Counted from the first letter of the stretch, positions 12,331 to 24,272 are shown. The stretch: 64,000 nt of DNA from Pseudorasbora parva (GCF_024679245.1 NC_090188.1:37044992-37108991); one strand, 5' to 3'. The notes: generated by a model from the sequence alone, not told the origin. A program made the numbers and translations.

Positions 12331-12956
12331 CATGTTCCCTATCATGGGAACTCCCGCTGCGTCACCGCTCTGGGAACGCCTCTAGTTGGTTGTGAAGCAC
12401 GTATGTCATCAGTCCAATAGAGAGAGAATGTCATAGGCGGGTGACGTCTCAGACCCGGAAACAATAAATCACACCGACAAACCATTCTGTTGTCTTCAAC
12501 AAGCGCTCCAAGTCATTTTGTCTGAGTTCAGACTTTATTGTTTTCGTTTGCACTCATACACCATTGTACACAAGAAAGAGAGATTATGGCGAGCGAACAG
12601 CATTACAGAAAGTGTGTTCCTCCCTGCTTGCGCTACATTACGAGCGGGGATACACACTTGATGTGGGTTGTTTGTTTGGGAGAGCAGCACGCGCAGTCGG
12701 CACTCAGGGTGCCGGCTGCAAGCATTGTGAGGCACTGCCTCCCGCTCTTTGAGGAGGGCGTCCCGGCTCGCATTCCCCGCAACACGGGTCCCGCTGTTGC
12801 CGAGGCTCAGTGGCAGCTCACGTCGTGGGGATTGCAAATGGATCTGACGGAGGGGTTTGAGACGGGCTCCGCCCTATCTCAGCCTTCATACGCCAGATCC
12901 GGTGCCGCTTCCCTGGGTTCGGGAGCCCGCGCTGCGGTTTCTCCCGCCCGTCGTTA
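12331..12956 (+). mobile_element. DIRS-like retrotransposon 5' fragment
   Basis: A leader beginning near TGTTCCCTATCATGGGAACTC is followed by an ATG at 12586. The frame has a Cys-rich start (KCVPPCLRYITSGDTH, VVCLGEQHAQSAL) and a later GPAVAEAQW stretch, as in the first ORF of fish DIRS-type retrotransposons. That identification is from memory. A second frame at 12564-12752 carries the continuing Cys/His-rich match (GAGCKHCEALP), so at least one frameshift exists near 12710. No reverse transcriptase or tyrosine recombinase follows. The fragment stops where the next foldback arm begins. Confidence 0.45.
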
Positions 12957-13517
12957 CAAAGCCCACCTCACTACATTGATTCTAAAATAATTTTATGAAG
13001 CGACAAGAATAGTTTTTTTGTAGAAAAAACAACACCTAAATATCGACTTATATAGTGATGGGCCGATTTCAAAACAAAGCTTCAAACCATTATGAATCAG
13101 TGTATCAAATCAGAAGTTTGGATCACCAAAGTCACGTGATTTCAGCAGTTTGGCGGCTTGACATGAATCGATACCCTGAATTATTAAGCTCTGAGGCTTT
13201 ATGAAGCGGTGTTTTGAAATTGGCCATCACTATATAAGTCGTTATTTAGTTTTTTTTGCGTACAAAAACTATTCTCGTCGCTTCATAAAATGATTGTAGA
13301 GCCACTGTAGTGAGATGGGCTTTGTAACGACGTCTTAAGTGCCTTTTATGGGTCTTGAGAGAGGAAATTACATTGTTGCCAATGGAGGCCTTTCTGAGCC
13401 ATCGGATTTCAACAAAAATATCTTCATTTGTGTTCTGAAGATGAACAAAGGTCAAACGACATGAGGGTGAGTAATTATTGACAGAATTGTCTTTTTTTGG
13501 GTGAACCAACCCTTTAA
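12957..13517. mobile_element. Foldback transposon with truncated left arm
   Basis: The right arm (13260-13517) ends TTTGGGTGAACCAACCCTTTA and is homologous to the 3445-4166 element. The left arm begins abruptly at about 12957, joined to DIRS-like sequence, and contains only the inner arm (ACAAAGCCCACCTCACTACA pairing with TGTAGTGAGATGGGCTTTGT near 13306). Its outer left half is missing. Confidence 0.6.
13051..13234. mobile_element. Nested short foldback (TATAGTGATGG ends)
   Basis: TATAGTGATGGGCCGATTTC at the left mirrors GAAATTGGCCATCACTATA at the right, with about 25-bp arms. It lies at the centre of the surrounding foldback. It is non-coding. Confidence 0.65.
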
Positions 13518-14498
13518 GGCCAGCTCTTCAGAAGACTCTACCTGATAGTAAGTCAGCATTACGTCACAAAAGGGTGGACTCTGAGGACGACAGAGGGAAC
13601 AGGGCTGTGAGTCAGGTCTGCTGTTTTTCTACCTGCATAGAGATATGTACATTTTTGGATATTCTCTTAAAAGGCAGCTGTCTTTACAAGCAATAGACAG
13701 AAAAGCAGTTCAGGTTTTGGAACAGAATCATAGATTTTTTTCTTTTTTGGCCTGCCCTACAGGACAATTAATAGATATTTTCATCTAAACATTTGTCTAA
13801 AAATCATCATTGCGAAATCTAGTTCGGTGGCCAAAGTACATAATTCCCAGAAATGATACCACATTTATGAACCTTTTCCGTGTTTCAGAGCTGGATCTGT
13901 TTGCATCTTGGACCAGAATTTCTAACAATCTGAGGGTGTGATTACATTTGGTAAGCACGTCACATCATTGAGTCCATCCTGTGTTTAGATTCACAGTCCA
14001 TTAGAAAATAAGACAAACTGCTAATTGAACATTGCATCAGCTCAAACGGACGCTATGGGTTTTCTTCTCATAAACAAATAAATTTTATATTATTTGACCC
14101 AACAGTCCTGTTTTTCTCAGCAGGCCAAAGTCCACTAAAGTACGATATGGGATTATCTATGTAGTCAAGCTTTTACTGGTTTGCATGAAGCAGTTAGACC
14201 CTGCTGGTAATCACCATTATTGATATGTATATGTACGTAGATGCACATTCGATTGCTCCAGAAATGTCGTGCATCACCATCTTAGGATGGTCAGTCTGTT
14301 GTAGTAAAAATCAATGATGCTACAACATTTTGCAGCTTCTAGTTGTAAAATCGCCAACATTTAAATTCCTGGAGAAATGGGATAACCTTTCACAGGTAAG
14401 AATGTGTTGTTTTATATTACAGGTATAATTATAAACTATGGTAACTTTTTAATGTCAAAAATGTCAGAAAAATCGCCTGCTGAAGTCTATTGCAGATA
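13518..14498. other. Unrecognised sequence
   Basis: No open frame or repeat ends were recognised. Confidence 0.35.
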
Positions 14499-14500
14499 TA

Positions 14501-15724
14501 CACACACCTAAAGGAATATTAGGAACACATACTAATACTGTGTTTGACCCCCTTTCACCTTCAGAACTGCCTTAATTCTACGTGGCATTGATTCAACAAG
14601 GTGCTGAAAGCATTCTTTAGAAATGTTGGCCATTATTGATACGATAGCATCTTGCAGTTGATGGAGATTTATGGGATGCACATCCAGGGCATGAAGCTCC
14701 CGTTCCACCACATCCCAAATTTGTTCTATTGGGTTGAGATCTGGTGTCTGTGGGGGCCATTTTAGTACAGTGAACTCATTGTCATGTTAAAGAAACCAAT
14801 TTGAAATGATTCAAGCTTTGTGACATGGTGCATTATCCTGCTGGAAGTAGCCATCAGAGGATGGTACATGGTGGTCATAAAGGGATGGACATGGTCAGAA
14901 ACAATGCTCAGGTAAGCCGTGGCATTCAAATGATGCTCAATTGGCACTAAGGGGCCTAAAGTTTGCAAAGAAAACATTCCTTACACCATTACACCACCAC
15001 CACCAGCCTGCACAGTGGTAACAAGGCATGGTGGATCCATGTTCTCATTTTGTTTATGCCAAATTCTGAGTCTACCATCTGAATGTCGGGAAATCGAGAC
15101 TCGAGACTCATCAGACCAGGCAACATTTTTCCAGTCTTCAACTGTCCAATTTTGGTGAGCTTGTGCAAATTGTAGCCTCTTTTTCCTATTTGCAGTGGAG
15201 ATGAGTGATACTCGGTGGGGTCTTCTGCTGTTGTAGCCCATCTGCCTCAAGGTTGTGCGTGTTGTGGCTTCACAAATGTTTTGTTGCATACCTCGGTTGT
15301 AACGCGTGGTTATTTCAGTCAAAGTTGCTCTTCTATCAGTTTGAATCAGTCGGCCCATTCTCCTCTGACCTCGAGCATCAACAAGGTATTTTCGCCCACA
15401 GGACTGCCGCATACTGGATGTTTTTTTCCCTTTTCACACCATTCTTTGTAAATGCTAGAAATGGTTGTGTGTGAAAATCCCAGTAACTGAGCAGATTGTG
15501 AAATACTCAGATTGGCCAGCCTGGCACCAACAACCATCCCATGCTCAAAATTGCTTAAATCACCTTTCTTTCCCATTCTGACATTCAGTTTGGAGTTCAG
15601 GAGATTGTCTTGACCAGGACCACACCCCTAAATGCATTGAAGCAACTGCCATGTGATTGGTTGATTAGATAATTACATTAATGAGAAATTGAACAGGTGT
15701 TCCTAATAATCGTTTAGGTGAGTG
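14501..15724 (-). mobile_element. Tc1/mariner transposon with about 28-bp terminal repeats
   Basis: The ends CACACACCTAAAGGAATATT and (complement of the right end) CACTCACCTAAACGATTATT are followed on both sides by AGGAACAC. TA dinucleotides flank at 14499-14500 and 15725-15726, the Tc1/mariner target site. Length is 1,224 bp. The transposase on the minus strand is broken, so the copy is non-autonomous. Confidence 0.9.
14540..15576 (-). pseudogene. Tc1-type transposase, broken
   Basis: This would cut and reinsert the element at TA sites. Residues from 15576 to about 15400 form the N-terminal helix-turn-helix (GARLANLSISQSAQLLGFSHTTI). A frame change near 15405 leads into the second part (15412-14981), with a second DNA-binding segment (TTRTTLRQMGYNSRR) and the first catalytic Asp in WSDESRV. 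A stop near 14980 and another frame change near 14850 separate the C-terminal part (GPLVPIEHHLNATAYL). At least three disruptions rule out activity of this copy. Family assignment is secure from domain order and terminal repeats. Confidence 0.85.
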
Positions 15725-15726
15725 TA

Positions 15727-18401
15727 GATATTCATACATGCATCTAACTAAAGTCTAACTAAAGGTCCTCAGTCAACTTACTCTCGAGTGTTATGGTGTT
15801 TTGACACGTACCAATATGGTGCATGGAAACCACTAAAGAGGCACCTGTGTTTATTAGACCATTACATGCCTTCACATTTTATCAGAATTATCATAAATAC
15901 TACTTTTCTAGTTAAAACGCACTCTCAAGTCAAAATTTAAATACGATGAGCTAGTAATCACAACCTCAGAAGTAGGAAGTAGGACATTTCTGATAGCACA
16001 TGAAAGTTAATGTGTGGTCACACATTTTGTGCAAAATTTCACAGACAAAAAAGGTCCACTGTCTATTGTTAATAAGTGTAATGTATGAAGCACAGCTCAC
16101 ACAGAAGTCATACCAAGAAGATTCCTGTTGGGTAAGAACAGTTGGCTTGTGTAACTGACTTGAAACCATTGTGATGCGTGAGAAAATTGTTCGCCCTCAC
16201 ACAAAATTCCTGATTGCATGGATTTCTATTGAAATGTGACTAAAAAAACATATTTCTCCATTGATGTACAAAGAATTTGGCTTTGTTGTTTTTTTAAAGC
16301 AACAAAAATGATACAAAAAAAAGTATATTATTCCTGATGAGCATTAAAAATGGTAAAAAAAAAATATATATATATATAAAATACATGCACTTTTCCCTGT
16401 CTGTCATGTTTGACACGATAGTCTCTTGCGAATGGCTTGTGTACCATGTGCCAGCTGAGCAACTGCCATTGAGATGAATGGTTTTATATCTCCAGGTATT
16501 ATAATCCTTCTAAGAACTGTGAAGGAGGGCTGCAGAAATCCATTGCAAGAAAATAAAATGCTGGTTGTATCCCTAGGATGTGAGCCTACGATAGGGGAAT
16601 AAATGTGGCTCAGAGGTGATCAAATGCAAGGTCTCCATTTAAGCGTTCCTGAACATCTATAGTCTGTTATTTTAGCGTATAATGAAACGAAAACTTGCTG
16701 CCGTGGTTGTTTTTGATATCATGGGTAGGACGTGGGCTGTCTTCACATGTAACTGATCTGCTCTTCTTGCCGTTTAAGCACACCATGCTTTTCAGCACGT
16801 GGTGGAGAAAGCAAGCTCTTATTAGAAAGAGCGGCATTGGTTTCAGCAGTGTAGGTGGACTCCCACGGTCCATCATATTCAAGCAAGCAGCTCAGATTTG
16901 AAGGAGCAATAACGCTTTTTTAAAGCCTCATACATTACATATGCAGAGGAAGATGCTTGGTTTTTATTAGCCCATTAACCGCTCTGGCAATATACACCAG
17001 CAGCAGAGAAATGGAGAGATTTCATCAGGCACTTCTACGATGAGGTGGTTTAAATACAGAATACGGTTCATCTAAAATGTATAATATTGACCTGATGAAA
17101 AGTGCTTTTTCTCCCAGAATCCTCAGAGATTCACCCCACACAATGCTATTGTACATCTGGATAATAGGGGCCACGTAATGACAAAATTACACGAGACAGA
17201 GATGTAATTATCGTTTTCTACATCTGCAGATTCTTCAGGGGTGTGACACAGCAACCTTTCACAAGGAGAATGTCGTTCGTTCACATTATACAAGAGAAAG
17301 AAAGGCTACCCTTGCATAATTGATTCAATGAGACTTCTTTGGCCTATAAAAATATGAATATTAATATTCACAAAGACTTGTTTGTAAAACAATGAGCATT
17401 CTAAAAGCTCAGAGGGGAAATCTGGCCTCCGCGGTTCACCCCATTTATGTGAAGGACAAAGGCAGTCACATCGCACTCCTCCTTTTGTGGAGAAAGAGAG
17501 GCTCAGGGGAAGTTCCCCGAGGCGTCCCTCAATCTTTCAGACAGGAAACCATCACAAAAAGCATGTCCCCATGGCGATTCCCATGAAGCTTGAAGACTAT
17601 TGGCCAGTTATATATTCAGCCCCAGTCAACCACGTCAGGCCAAAATATGAGAAGAAAAGACATGGGGATACCACCGTTTCACATAATAATCAAACTGTGC
17701 CCTACATAACAGTGAGACGCCCTTGTTGACATAGAGGTGCTTGACCTATGGTCAGGCTTTGCCAAAGACAATGCATACCGGATTCATTCATTCATTAAGG
17801 CATTAATATGAGCCTCCATATTTCTAAAGTAATTTCTGTCACTAGCAACAAATCAAACCAAAGTGCCACAGTGCAATAAACTGATAGATCACATAATATT
17901 TGGCCATTTTCTCTCCATATCTTAGTAGTCCATTTGTAAATTGGTTATTAAGCCTTGTTCTACTTCCGAAATGTACTAATAACCCAATTTCTATATATTC
18001 TGTAATAATAATAAAAAGAAAATGTTTTAAATGCTTTTCAGGAAACATTTTTGTGTACAGTTTTTAGATAAATAAGAAAATATACTTTTGATAAGTTGAC
18101 GCATCCAGCTGTGACACGTTATACTCCACCTAAAACTTTATTTAAATAGCATTTTGATAATTCTTGTATAATAATAATAACAACGCAAATATTATACAAG
18201 GACTATTTGTACTTTTTTTATAGAGGTGACCGGGCAGGGGCAAGCAACCATTCTGGGGCTGAACGGAAATCTTTGTTATTTCAACATAAAAATTAGTTTG
18301 ACCATAACATACTGGACTTTTTTAGTGCCTACAACACAAATGAATACAGTTGATTTGTACTTAATTGTAATTGAGATAGTACAGAGAATAATGGAATACT
18401 G
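15727..18401. other. Unrecognised AT-rich sequence
   Basis: No gene was recognised. An AT microsatellite lies at about 16362-16378. ORFs at 16667-16901 and 17392-17729 overlap on different frames or strands and show no domain features. Confidence 0.35.
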
Positions 18402-18406
18402 AGTAA

Positions 18407-18906
18407 TGTCACAGACACGCCAGGCTCGAACGTCACCCACTCACAGCGCACAGCCTCTCCTGAGTTTTAATCACGAACACCTGCAGCCCATCATCACCCC
18501 AATCAACACCAGCACAAAAGACACACACACACACTCACTGTCACTGTCCGGGCTCGTCTAGAGAAGGTACAGAAGGTACTAACTGCCTCTGTTTTACCTC
18601 AAGGACTCCCGTGAAGATATCTGCTTTTCTCCAGTGTCTCTTGTCAAGTCTCCTAGTGTTTCAATGTCCAGTTTGTGTGTGTGTCCCTCGTACTCCAGCG
18701 AACTCTCGAGCCATCTCTCCAGCAATTTCTCCAGCGAACTCTCCAGCCATCTCTCCAGCCATCTCTCCAGCGAACTCTCCAGCAATTCCCCTCATCTCAC
18801 GAAGGCTTCACCTGTTCACCTGCACTTCACCCCGTTTGACTCTCTGGTGCTCAATAAACTCTGCTAACTAACATCTATTGTCTCTGCAGTCTCTGTACCA
18901 TTGACA
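18407..18906 (+). repeat. 5' LTR of the chromovirus-type element
   Basis: This is a 500-bp TG...CA repeat. It contains an array of about 9-bp CTCCAGCNN-type units (18697-18786) that is longer than in the 3' LTR, and AATAAA near the 3' part (18854-18859). Several substitutions versus the 3' LTR mark an older insertion. Confidence 0.9.
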
Positions 18907-18934
18907 GAAGACCGAACCCAACTGTGAGCACCAG

Positions 18935-19780
18935 GTGAGTTCCCCGGATCCCTTCCAGGTGCTGGTGGATGTGGTGCGCCGCTCGCTGCCAACACCTCCA
19001 CCGGCGCCCACTTCCGCATCCACCATCACACCTTCCTCAGCACACCTGATCGCCAGTCCCATGGCCAAACCAGCACCCTTCTCTGGATCGGTGAAGGACT
19101 GCAATGGATTCCCTCCTGCAGTGCTCGCTGGTCCTGGAGATGCAACCGCACTTATTCCCCACCGAAAGATCTAGAGTTGCATTCATCGTCTCCCAACTGA
19201 GCAGCAAAGCCTTACGATGGGCAGAAACTCTGTATGCCCAGGAAAATGAGAGCCTCGATTCACTCTCCAGTTTTACGCCTCACTTCAAGGAAGTCTTCGG
19301 AAGACTGGCGTGGGATTCTTCGGTTGTTGAGCAACTCTACCATTTAAAACAAAATAATATGTCTGTACATGAGTGTGCCTTGCAGTTTCGTACATTGGCA
19401 GCCGCCAGCGGATGGAATGAGCGATCCCTTCTGACTACCTATAGGCAAGGATCCCTGCGTGCGGTTGCATCTCGCTGCATACGAGGACTACATCGGGCTT
19501 GAACGTTTCATACAACTCTCCATCCGCTTCGCCACTTGAATGCAGGCATGTATCGAAGAGCACCAGGACCAGTGTTTGAGCCTGCCATCCCTCCGTCGAC
19601 CAGAGCCCGTCAGCCCTCCAGAACCAGTCAACGAGCCCATGCAACTCGACAGCCACAGACTAACCCCAGCGGAACAAAGATGGTTGGCCAACGGCCAGTG
19701 CTTGTACTGCGGTGCTTGCGAGCACTACATCGCCAAGTGTCCTACACGTCCACCCAGGCCTTTGGTGAGTGTGATCTATC
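18935..19780 (+). pseudogene. Gag remnant of the chromovirus-type element
   Basis: Gag would build the virus-like particle and bind RNA. The frame from 18935 (AKPAPFSGSVKDCNGF) shifts near 19100 into SSKALRWAETLYAQENE and shifts again near 19460. A TGA precedes MQACIEEHQ at 19540. The zinc knuckle CLYCGACEHYIAKC (CX2CX4HX4C) lies at about 19698-19740. No ATG begins the first frame. At least two frameshifts and one stop are present. Confidence 0.8.
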
Positions 19781-20157
19781 CAGCCACCTATAAGAGTCGA
19801 CCATTGACCACTGTAGTGAACCTCATTACCGCCGATGTTTCCTTGCCAGTATCAGCTCTCCTCGACTCCGGTTCCGCCGGGAATTTCATCTCCGGCGCCC
19901 TCTGTCGTCAGCTCAACCTCCCAACGACCCGTACTCCAACTAACTTCCAAATCGAGTCCATCACCGGCAGGCCGTTAAGCCGACGGCATGTCAGTCTCCT
20001 GGCCGGTCCTTTGAAACTTCAGACTGGACTCCTACATGTGGAGGAAATCCATCTACTGGTTCTGGAGGAGTCCACCACTGACGTGGTACTATGGTGTCCA
20101 TGGCTGGAGCAGCACAATCCCGTCATCTCATGGAAGTCCATTGAGGTCCTCAAATGA
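19781..20157 (+). pseudogene. Aspartic protease region
   Basis: This sits in the same frame as the zinc knuckle. The retroviral-type protease signature SALLDSGSAGNFISG (active-site DSG) is present. The frame ends at 20157 after an LWCPWLEQHNPVISW stretch, where the parent element would continue into RT. The region would process Gag-Pol if the polyprotein were intact. Confidence 0.75.
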
Positions 20158-20388
20158 GGAGAAAATTGCTTTAATGGATTTTTATCTGCCCTGCCTATCC
20201 CCTCCACGTCTCGTTCCAGGAATATTGCCATCTGTGCTACATCCATTGAAAGCCCCCTCGACCAGCGATCTGTTAAAATCCCAGCCTGCTACTCTCGCTT
20301 CAATGATGTATTCTGTCCTCACCGGGCTTCCAAACTGCCTTCCCATCGGCCATGGGACTGTGCCATCGATCTGCTTCCAGGTGAGCCA

Positions 20389-21313
20389 GTGCCCAGGGGA
20401 AAGATGTATCCCTTTTCCCTACCAGAGGAGAAGGCCATGGAAGATTACATCAAGGAAGCGCTCGACCAGGGCTACATCAGACCTTCCACATCCCCTGCTG
20501 CTCCAGCTTTTTCTTTGTGGCCAAGAAGGACGGAGGCTTGCGGCCCTGCATTGATTATCGAGCCCTTAACAAGATTACAGTCAAGTTTAGATATCCCCTT
20601 CCTCCTTCGTCCCGTCCGCGCTCGAACATCTCCGTGGTGCCACTGTCTTCACCAAGTTGGACCTCCGCAGCGCGTATAAACTCATCTGGATACATGAGGG
20701 GGACGAGTTGAAGAACGCCTTCGTGACCCCTACAGGCCACTATGAATATTTGGTGATGCCCTATGGCCTGGCAAATGCCCCCTCCGAATTCCGGGACTTC
20801 ATCCATGAGGTGCTCCGGGAGTTCCTCCATAAATCAGTCCTAGTGTACATCGACGACATCTTGATTTACTCCCGGAGCCTGGCTGAACATCGCCGTCACG
20901 TTGCGGAGGTCCTGCAATGCCTGAGGCAGTTCCAGCTCTACCTCAAAGCCGAAAAATGTTCCTTCCATCAGCCCTCAGTGCAGATCCTTGGGTACTTTAT
21001 CGATAGCAGTGGCATCCGGATGGACAAGGGGAAGGTGGACGCCGTTCGGACCTGGCCCACACCTTCCACCATTAAAGAGCTCCAGCGGTTTCTCGGCTTC
21101 GCAAACTTCTGCCGTAGATTCATCCAGAATTACAGTGTCATCTCCAGCCCCCTCACTCCCCTCCTGCGCACCCTCTTCTTTACCCGATTTAACTTTACCA
21201 TCTCATATCGCCTTGGGCCCAAGAACGTGAAGGCAGACGCTCTCTCATGCCTGTTCACTTCCGAAGAGCACGCCGAATGCACGGAACCCATCCTGCCCAG
21301 TAAGATTTTATGA
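20389..21313 (+). pseudogene. Reverse transcriptase with most of RNase H deleted
   Basis: RT motifs appear in order across three frames: [15 protein letters not shown] (20535-), [15 protein letters not shown] (20660-), [14 protein letters not shown] and the catalytic [10 protein letters not shown] box (YIDD at 20846-20857). Frame changes fall near 20505 and 20640. After [14 protein letters not shown] (about 21170) the sequence jumps directly to [19 protein letters not shown], the very end of RNase H. The catalytic core of RNase H is therefore missing through an internal deletion. Confidence 0.85.
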
Positions 21314-21442
21314 GTCCCATTTCCTGGTCCGAGGAGACCCTGTCTTCCTCCAATGCCTCCACCAACGGCCGGCCGGGTTGACCCCTGACCTCCAGTACAT
21401 GCCAGAAGCACGGCGCACCCCATTCCCTCCGCTCACACTTAT

Positions 21443-22057
21443 TTGGGCACTGGCCACCCTGGGGTCAATGAAACTCTCTCGCTGCTGCGAGATCGCTTCT
21501 TGTGGCCCAACATGGGAGGAGATGTCAGGAGGTACGTGAGAGGGTGTCGGGAGTGCGCCATGTCCAAGAGTCCCCTGCACCTCCCTGCAGGAAAGCTCCT
21601 CCCGCTGCCCGTTCCCAATTGTCCATGGTCACACCTAGGAGTAGATTTCATCACCGACCTTCCAGTCTCAGATGGTAATACTTGCATCATAGTGGTGGTA
21701 GACCGTTTCTCAAAATCCTGTCGTCTCATCTCTCTGAGGGGCCTGCCCACATCCCTAGAGACAGCAGAGGTGTTGTTTAACGTCTTCCGATACTATGGGA
21801 TCCTTGAAGACACTGTGTCAGATCGAGGCCCACAGTTTACATCCCGAGTATGGAAATCCTTTTTCTCGCTCCTAGGTGCGACCGTGAGTCTCTCCTCAGG
21901 CTACCATCCGCAGACCAACGGGCAGACGAAGAGGAAGATCCAGGAGATCAGTCGATTCCTCCGTACCTTCTGCCATGGTCACCAGGACTCCTGGAACCAG
22001 TTCCTGGGTTGGGCCGAGTACGCCAGAACTCCTTCCGACAGGCCACCACGGGATTGA
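21443..22057 (+). pseudogene. Integrase with Lys in place of catalytic Glu
   Basis: This would insert cDNA into the chromosome. The HHCC zinc-binding end is visible (CRECAMSK for the Cys pair). The catalytic core has Asp in [10 protein letters not shown] and Asp in VSDRGPQF. At the position 36 residues after the second Asp, where DX35E integrases have Glu, the codon at 21929-21931 reads AAG (Lys; [13 protein letters not shown]). The frame ends near 22057 through a shift. The missing acidic residue alone would abolish catalysis. Confidence 0.85.
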
Positions 22058-22582
22058 CCCCTTTCCAGTGCGTACTCGGTTACCAACCCCCAACTGTTCC
22101 CCTGGTCCGGAGAACCATCAGATGTGCCCGCCGTCGACTACTGGTTCCGGGAGAGCGAGAGGGTCTGGGACTCAGTCCATCACCAACTCCAGCGAGCCCT
22201 GCGCAGGCACAAGATGGACACTCCCACCTTCCAGCCGGGACAGAAGGTTTGGCTGTCAACCAGGGACATCAGGATGCGCCTGCCGTGCAGGAAGCTAAAT
22301 CCCAGGTTCATTGGCCCCTATAAGATCCTGAAGCAGATCAACCCGGTCACCTATCAGCTCCAACTCCCCCCTCAGTTACACATACACCCCACATTCCATG
22401 TGTCACTCCTCATCCTCACCACCCTTCTGTTCTTCTCTCAGACCGAGGAGAACCCCCTCCCACTCATCGTCGAGGAGGGGATGGCGTACAGTGTCAAGGA
22501 GATCTTAGAGTCCCGGCGCAGTGGTGGTCTCCTAGAATACTTTGTGGACTGGGAGGGCTACGGTCCAGAAGAACACTCTTAG
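22058..22582 (+). pseudogene. Integrase C-terminus plus chromodomain
   Basis: The continuation is in the 22124 frame: [31 protein letters not shown], then [25 protein letters not shown] chromodomain follows ([11 protein letters not shown]...[16 protein letters not shown]) with the aromatic residues expected for methyl-lysine binding. In chromoviruses this domain directs integration to particular chromatin. TAG stops the frame at 22580, where the family normally continues with Trp. Confidence 0.85.
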
Positions 22583-22687
22583 GTAACCAAAAATGACATT
22601 CTTGATCCCACTCTGCTTGAACATTTACATGCCTCTCATCCTAACAGACCTGCACCATGAGGCCGAGGTCGACCACCAGTTGGGTAA

Positions 22688-23128
22688 TGTCACAGACACG
22701 CCAGGCTCCAACATCACCCACTCACAGTGCACACCCTCTCCTGAGTTTTAATCACGAACACCTGCAGCCCATCATCACCCCAATCACCACCAGCACAAAA
22801 TACACACACACACTCCCAGTCACTGTCCAGTCTCGCCTAGAGAAGGTATTAACTGCCTCTGTTTTACCTCAAGGACTCCCACAAAGATATCTGCTTATCT
22901 CCAGCGTCTCTTGTCAAGTCTCCTAGTGTTTCAACGTCCAGTGTGTGTGTGTGTCCCTCGTACTCCAGCGAACTCTCCAGCGAACTCTCCAGCGATCACT
23001 CCAGCGATTCGCCTCATCTCACGAAGCCTTCACCTGTTCACCTGAACTTCACCCTGTTTGACTCTCTGGTGCTCAATAAACTCTGCTAACTAACATCTAT
23101 TGTCTCCGCAGTCTCTGTAGCATTGACA
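22688..23128 (+). repeat. 3' LTR of the chromovirus-type element
   Basis: This is a 441-bp TG...CA repeat, homologous to 18407-18906 but with a shorter CTCCAG array (22966-23006). It is followed by the target duplication AGTAA. Confidence 0.9.
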
Positions 23129-23133
23129 AGTAA

Positions 23134-24272
23134 ATTTGACAATTATTTTATGTTGTTCCTCACCTCCAGGCAAGGGGCTTACATTATAGCTAAAAAGTTT
23201 AAATTGCTCAGTCAGCTCAGTTCTGGTTCTCAAAAACCCAATAGCTTGTTCTCCATTGCTGCATCTTTCATGGATGAGACATGCAGATAACTACATAGCC
23301 TAAATTATTCAATCTTCATTGGGCCAAGGGTGGCATAAAATGCACGATTTTAGTTTGTGATCTATAATAAGATGATGCTGCGCTGCTTCAAAGCATTGCA
23401 GGTTGTCAAAACAGAATGTAGATTTTGTTGGTGCTGCACCCCTACGTGCTGGAAAAAGTAGTTAGCTACTAGAAAAACTACACTGTTCTAAAAGCAACTG
23501 AGTTAAGGCTGATTTATATGTCTGTGACGTATCCTCGGATCCCCCCGCACGTGGCACACAGTGTAGCTGTGGCGGACACTCGACGCAGAAGTATAAATTA
23601 AGCATTACTGTCAAGCTACTGAAAAATGTAGTTAAGTTAGTAGTGTTGCTACTTATTGTAGCTACTGTCCAACACTGGTGTCTGCATGAGAGGAAATAAC
23701 TCTCCAAACCAGCAGGTGGATGTAGTCTGTATTTGTCATACAAACCACAAAAGTGCTTGCTGACCATTTTCACTCCAATCTTGCTCACCACAGATGTATT
23801 CGTAATATTACATACAGTAACATAAATTGCAAAGACAAGAGTCTTTTTTGCGTACACTGTTGATTTCATAGATTGCTTACTTTTTTCAACTCTGTTTTTC
23901 TTTTTGTGCACTGATTCGGCAAGCTGAAGAGCCAATCAGAGTCATTAAACAAGCTCAATTGCATGAAAACCTGCTGACTGGACTAGTGTAAACGGTGTTA
24001 ACACGCTGCAAAAACTAGACAGACAGATGCTCAAAGACAGCCCTACATTGGACAATGGTCAGCCGCCTGATTGTTGATTGATTGACACAGCATTAAATAC
24101 ACTCCTGGACAAAAACTAAATGAAAAATGAGACGGCAAATGAAATGGCAAAATATTTGATAATTTTAATGGTCTTAACCATTTTAATCACTAAGAGGAAA
24201 TTAGCAAGAACTGCAGTTATCACAAGAATAGACTTCCCCAACTTGCAGACAGGTTTTTATGAAGAGTCAGTG
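23134..24272. other. Repeat-like sequence without gene
   Basis: Around 23440-23676 a GTAGCTACT-rich, repeat-like segment (AGTAGTGTTGCTACTTATTG) resembles a dispersed fish element, but ends were not defined. The minus-strand ORF at 23462-23935 shows no domain and is probably incidental. Confidence 0.3.

Larger units (their letters stand above)
18407..23128 (+). mobile_element. Degraded Ty3/Gypsy chromovirus-type LTR retrotransposon
   Basis: Two LTRs starting TGTCACAGACACGCC and ending TTGACA flank a gag-protease-RT-integrase-chromodomain core. A 5-bp target duplication AGTAA lies at 18402-18406 and 23129-23133. The total of 4,722 bp is short because of internal deletions. Domain order (RT before integrase) and the C-terminal chromodomain place it with the fish chromodomain-carrying (sushi-like) Gypsy elements. 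Multiple frameshifts and stops make it non-autonomous. No tRNA-type primer site starting TGG follows the 5' LTR. Sushi/Tf1-type elements can self-prime, but I did not find the expected complementarity. Confidence 0.9.

Noticed and set aside
12535..12837. Minus-strand ORF over the DIRS-like fragment
   Set aside because: Shadow of the plus-strand coding remnant.
18594..18785. Minus-strand ORF with repeated LESSLERW peptide
   Set aside because: It is the antisense of the 9-bp CTCCAG array in the 5' LTR; repetition comes from the minisatellite, not from a protein.
23462..23935. 157-codon minus-strand ORF as a host gene
   Set aside because: No domain, no splice context, and part of it lies in repeat-like sequence.
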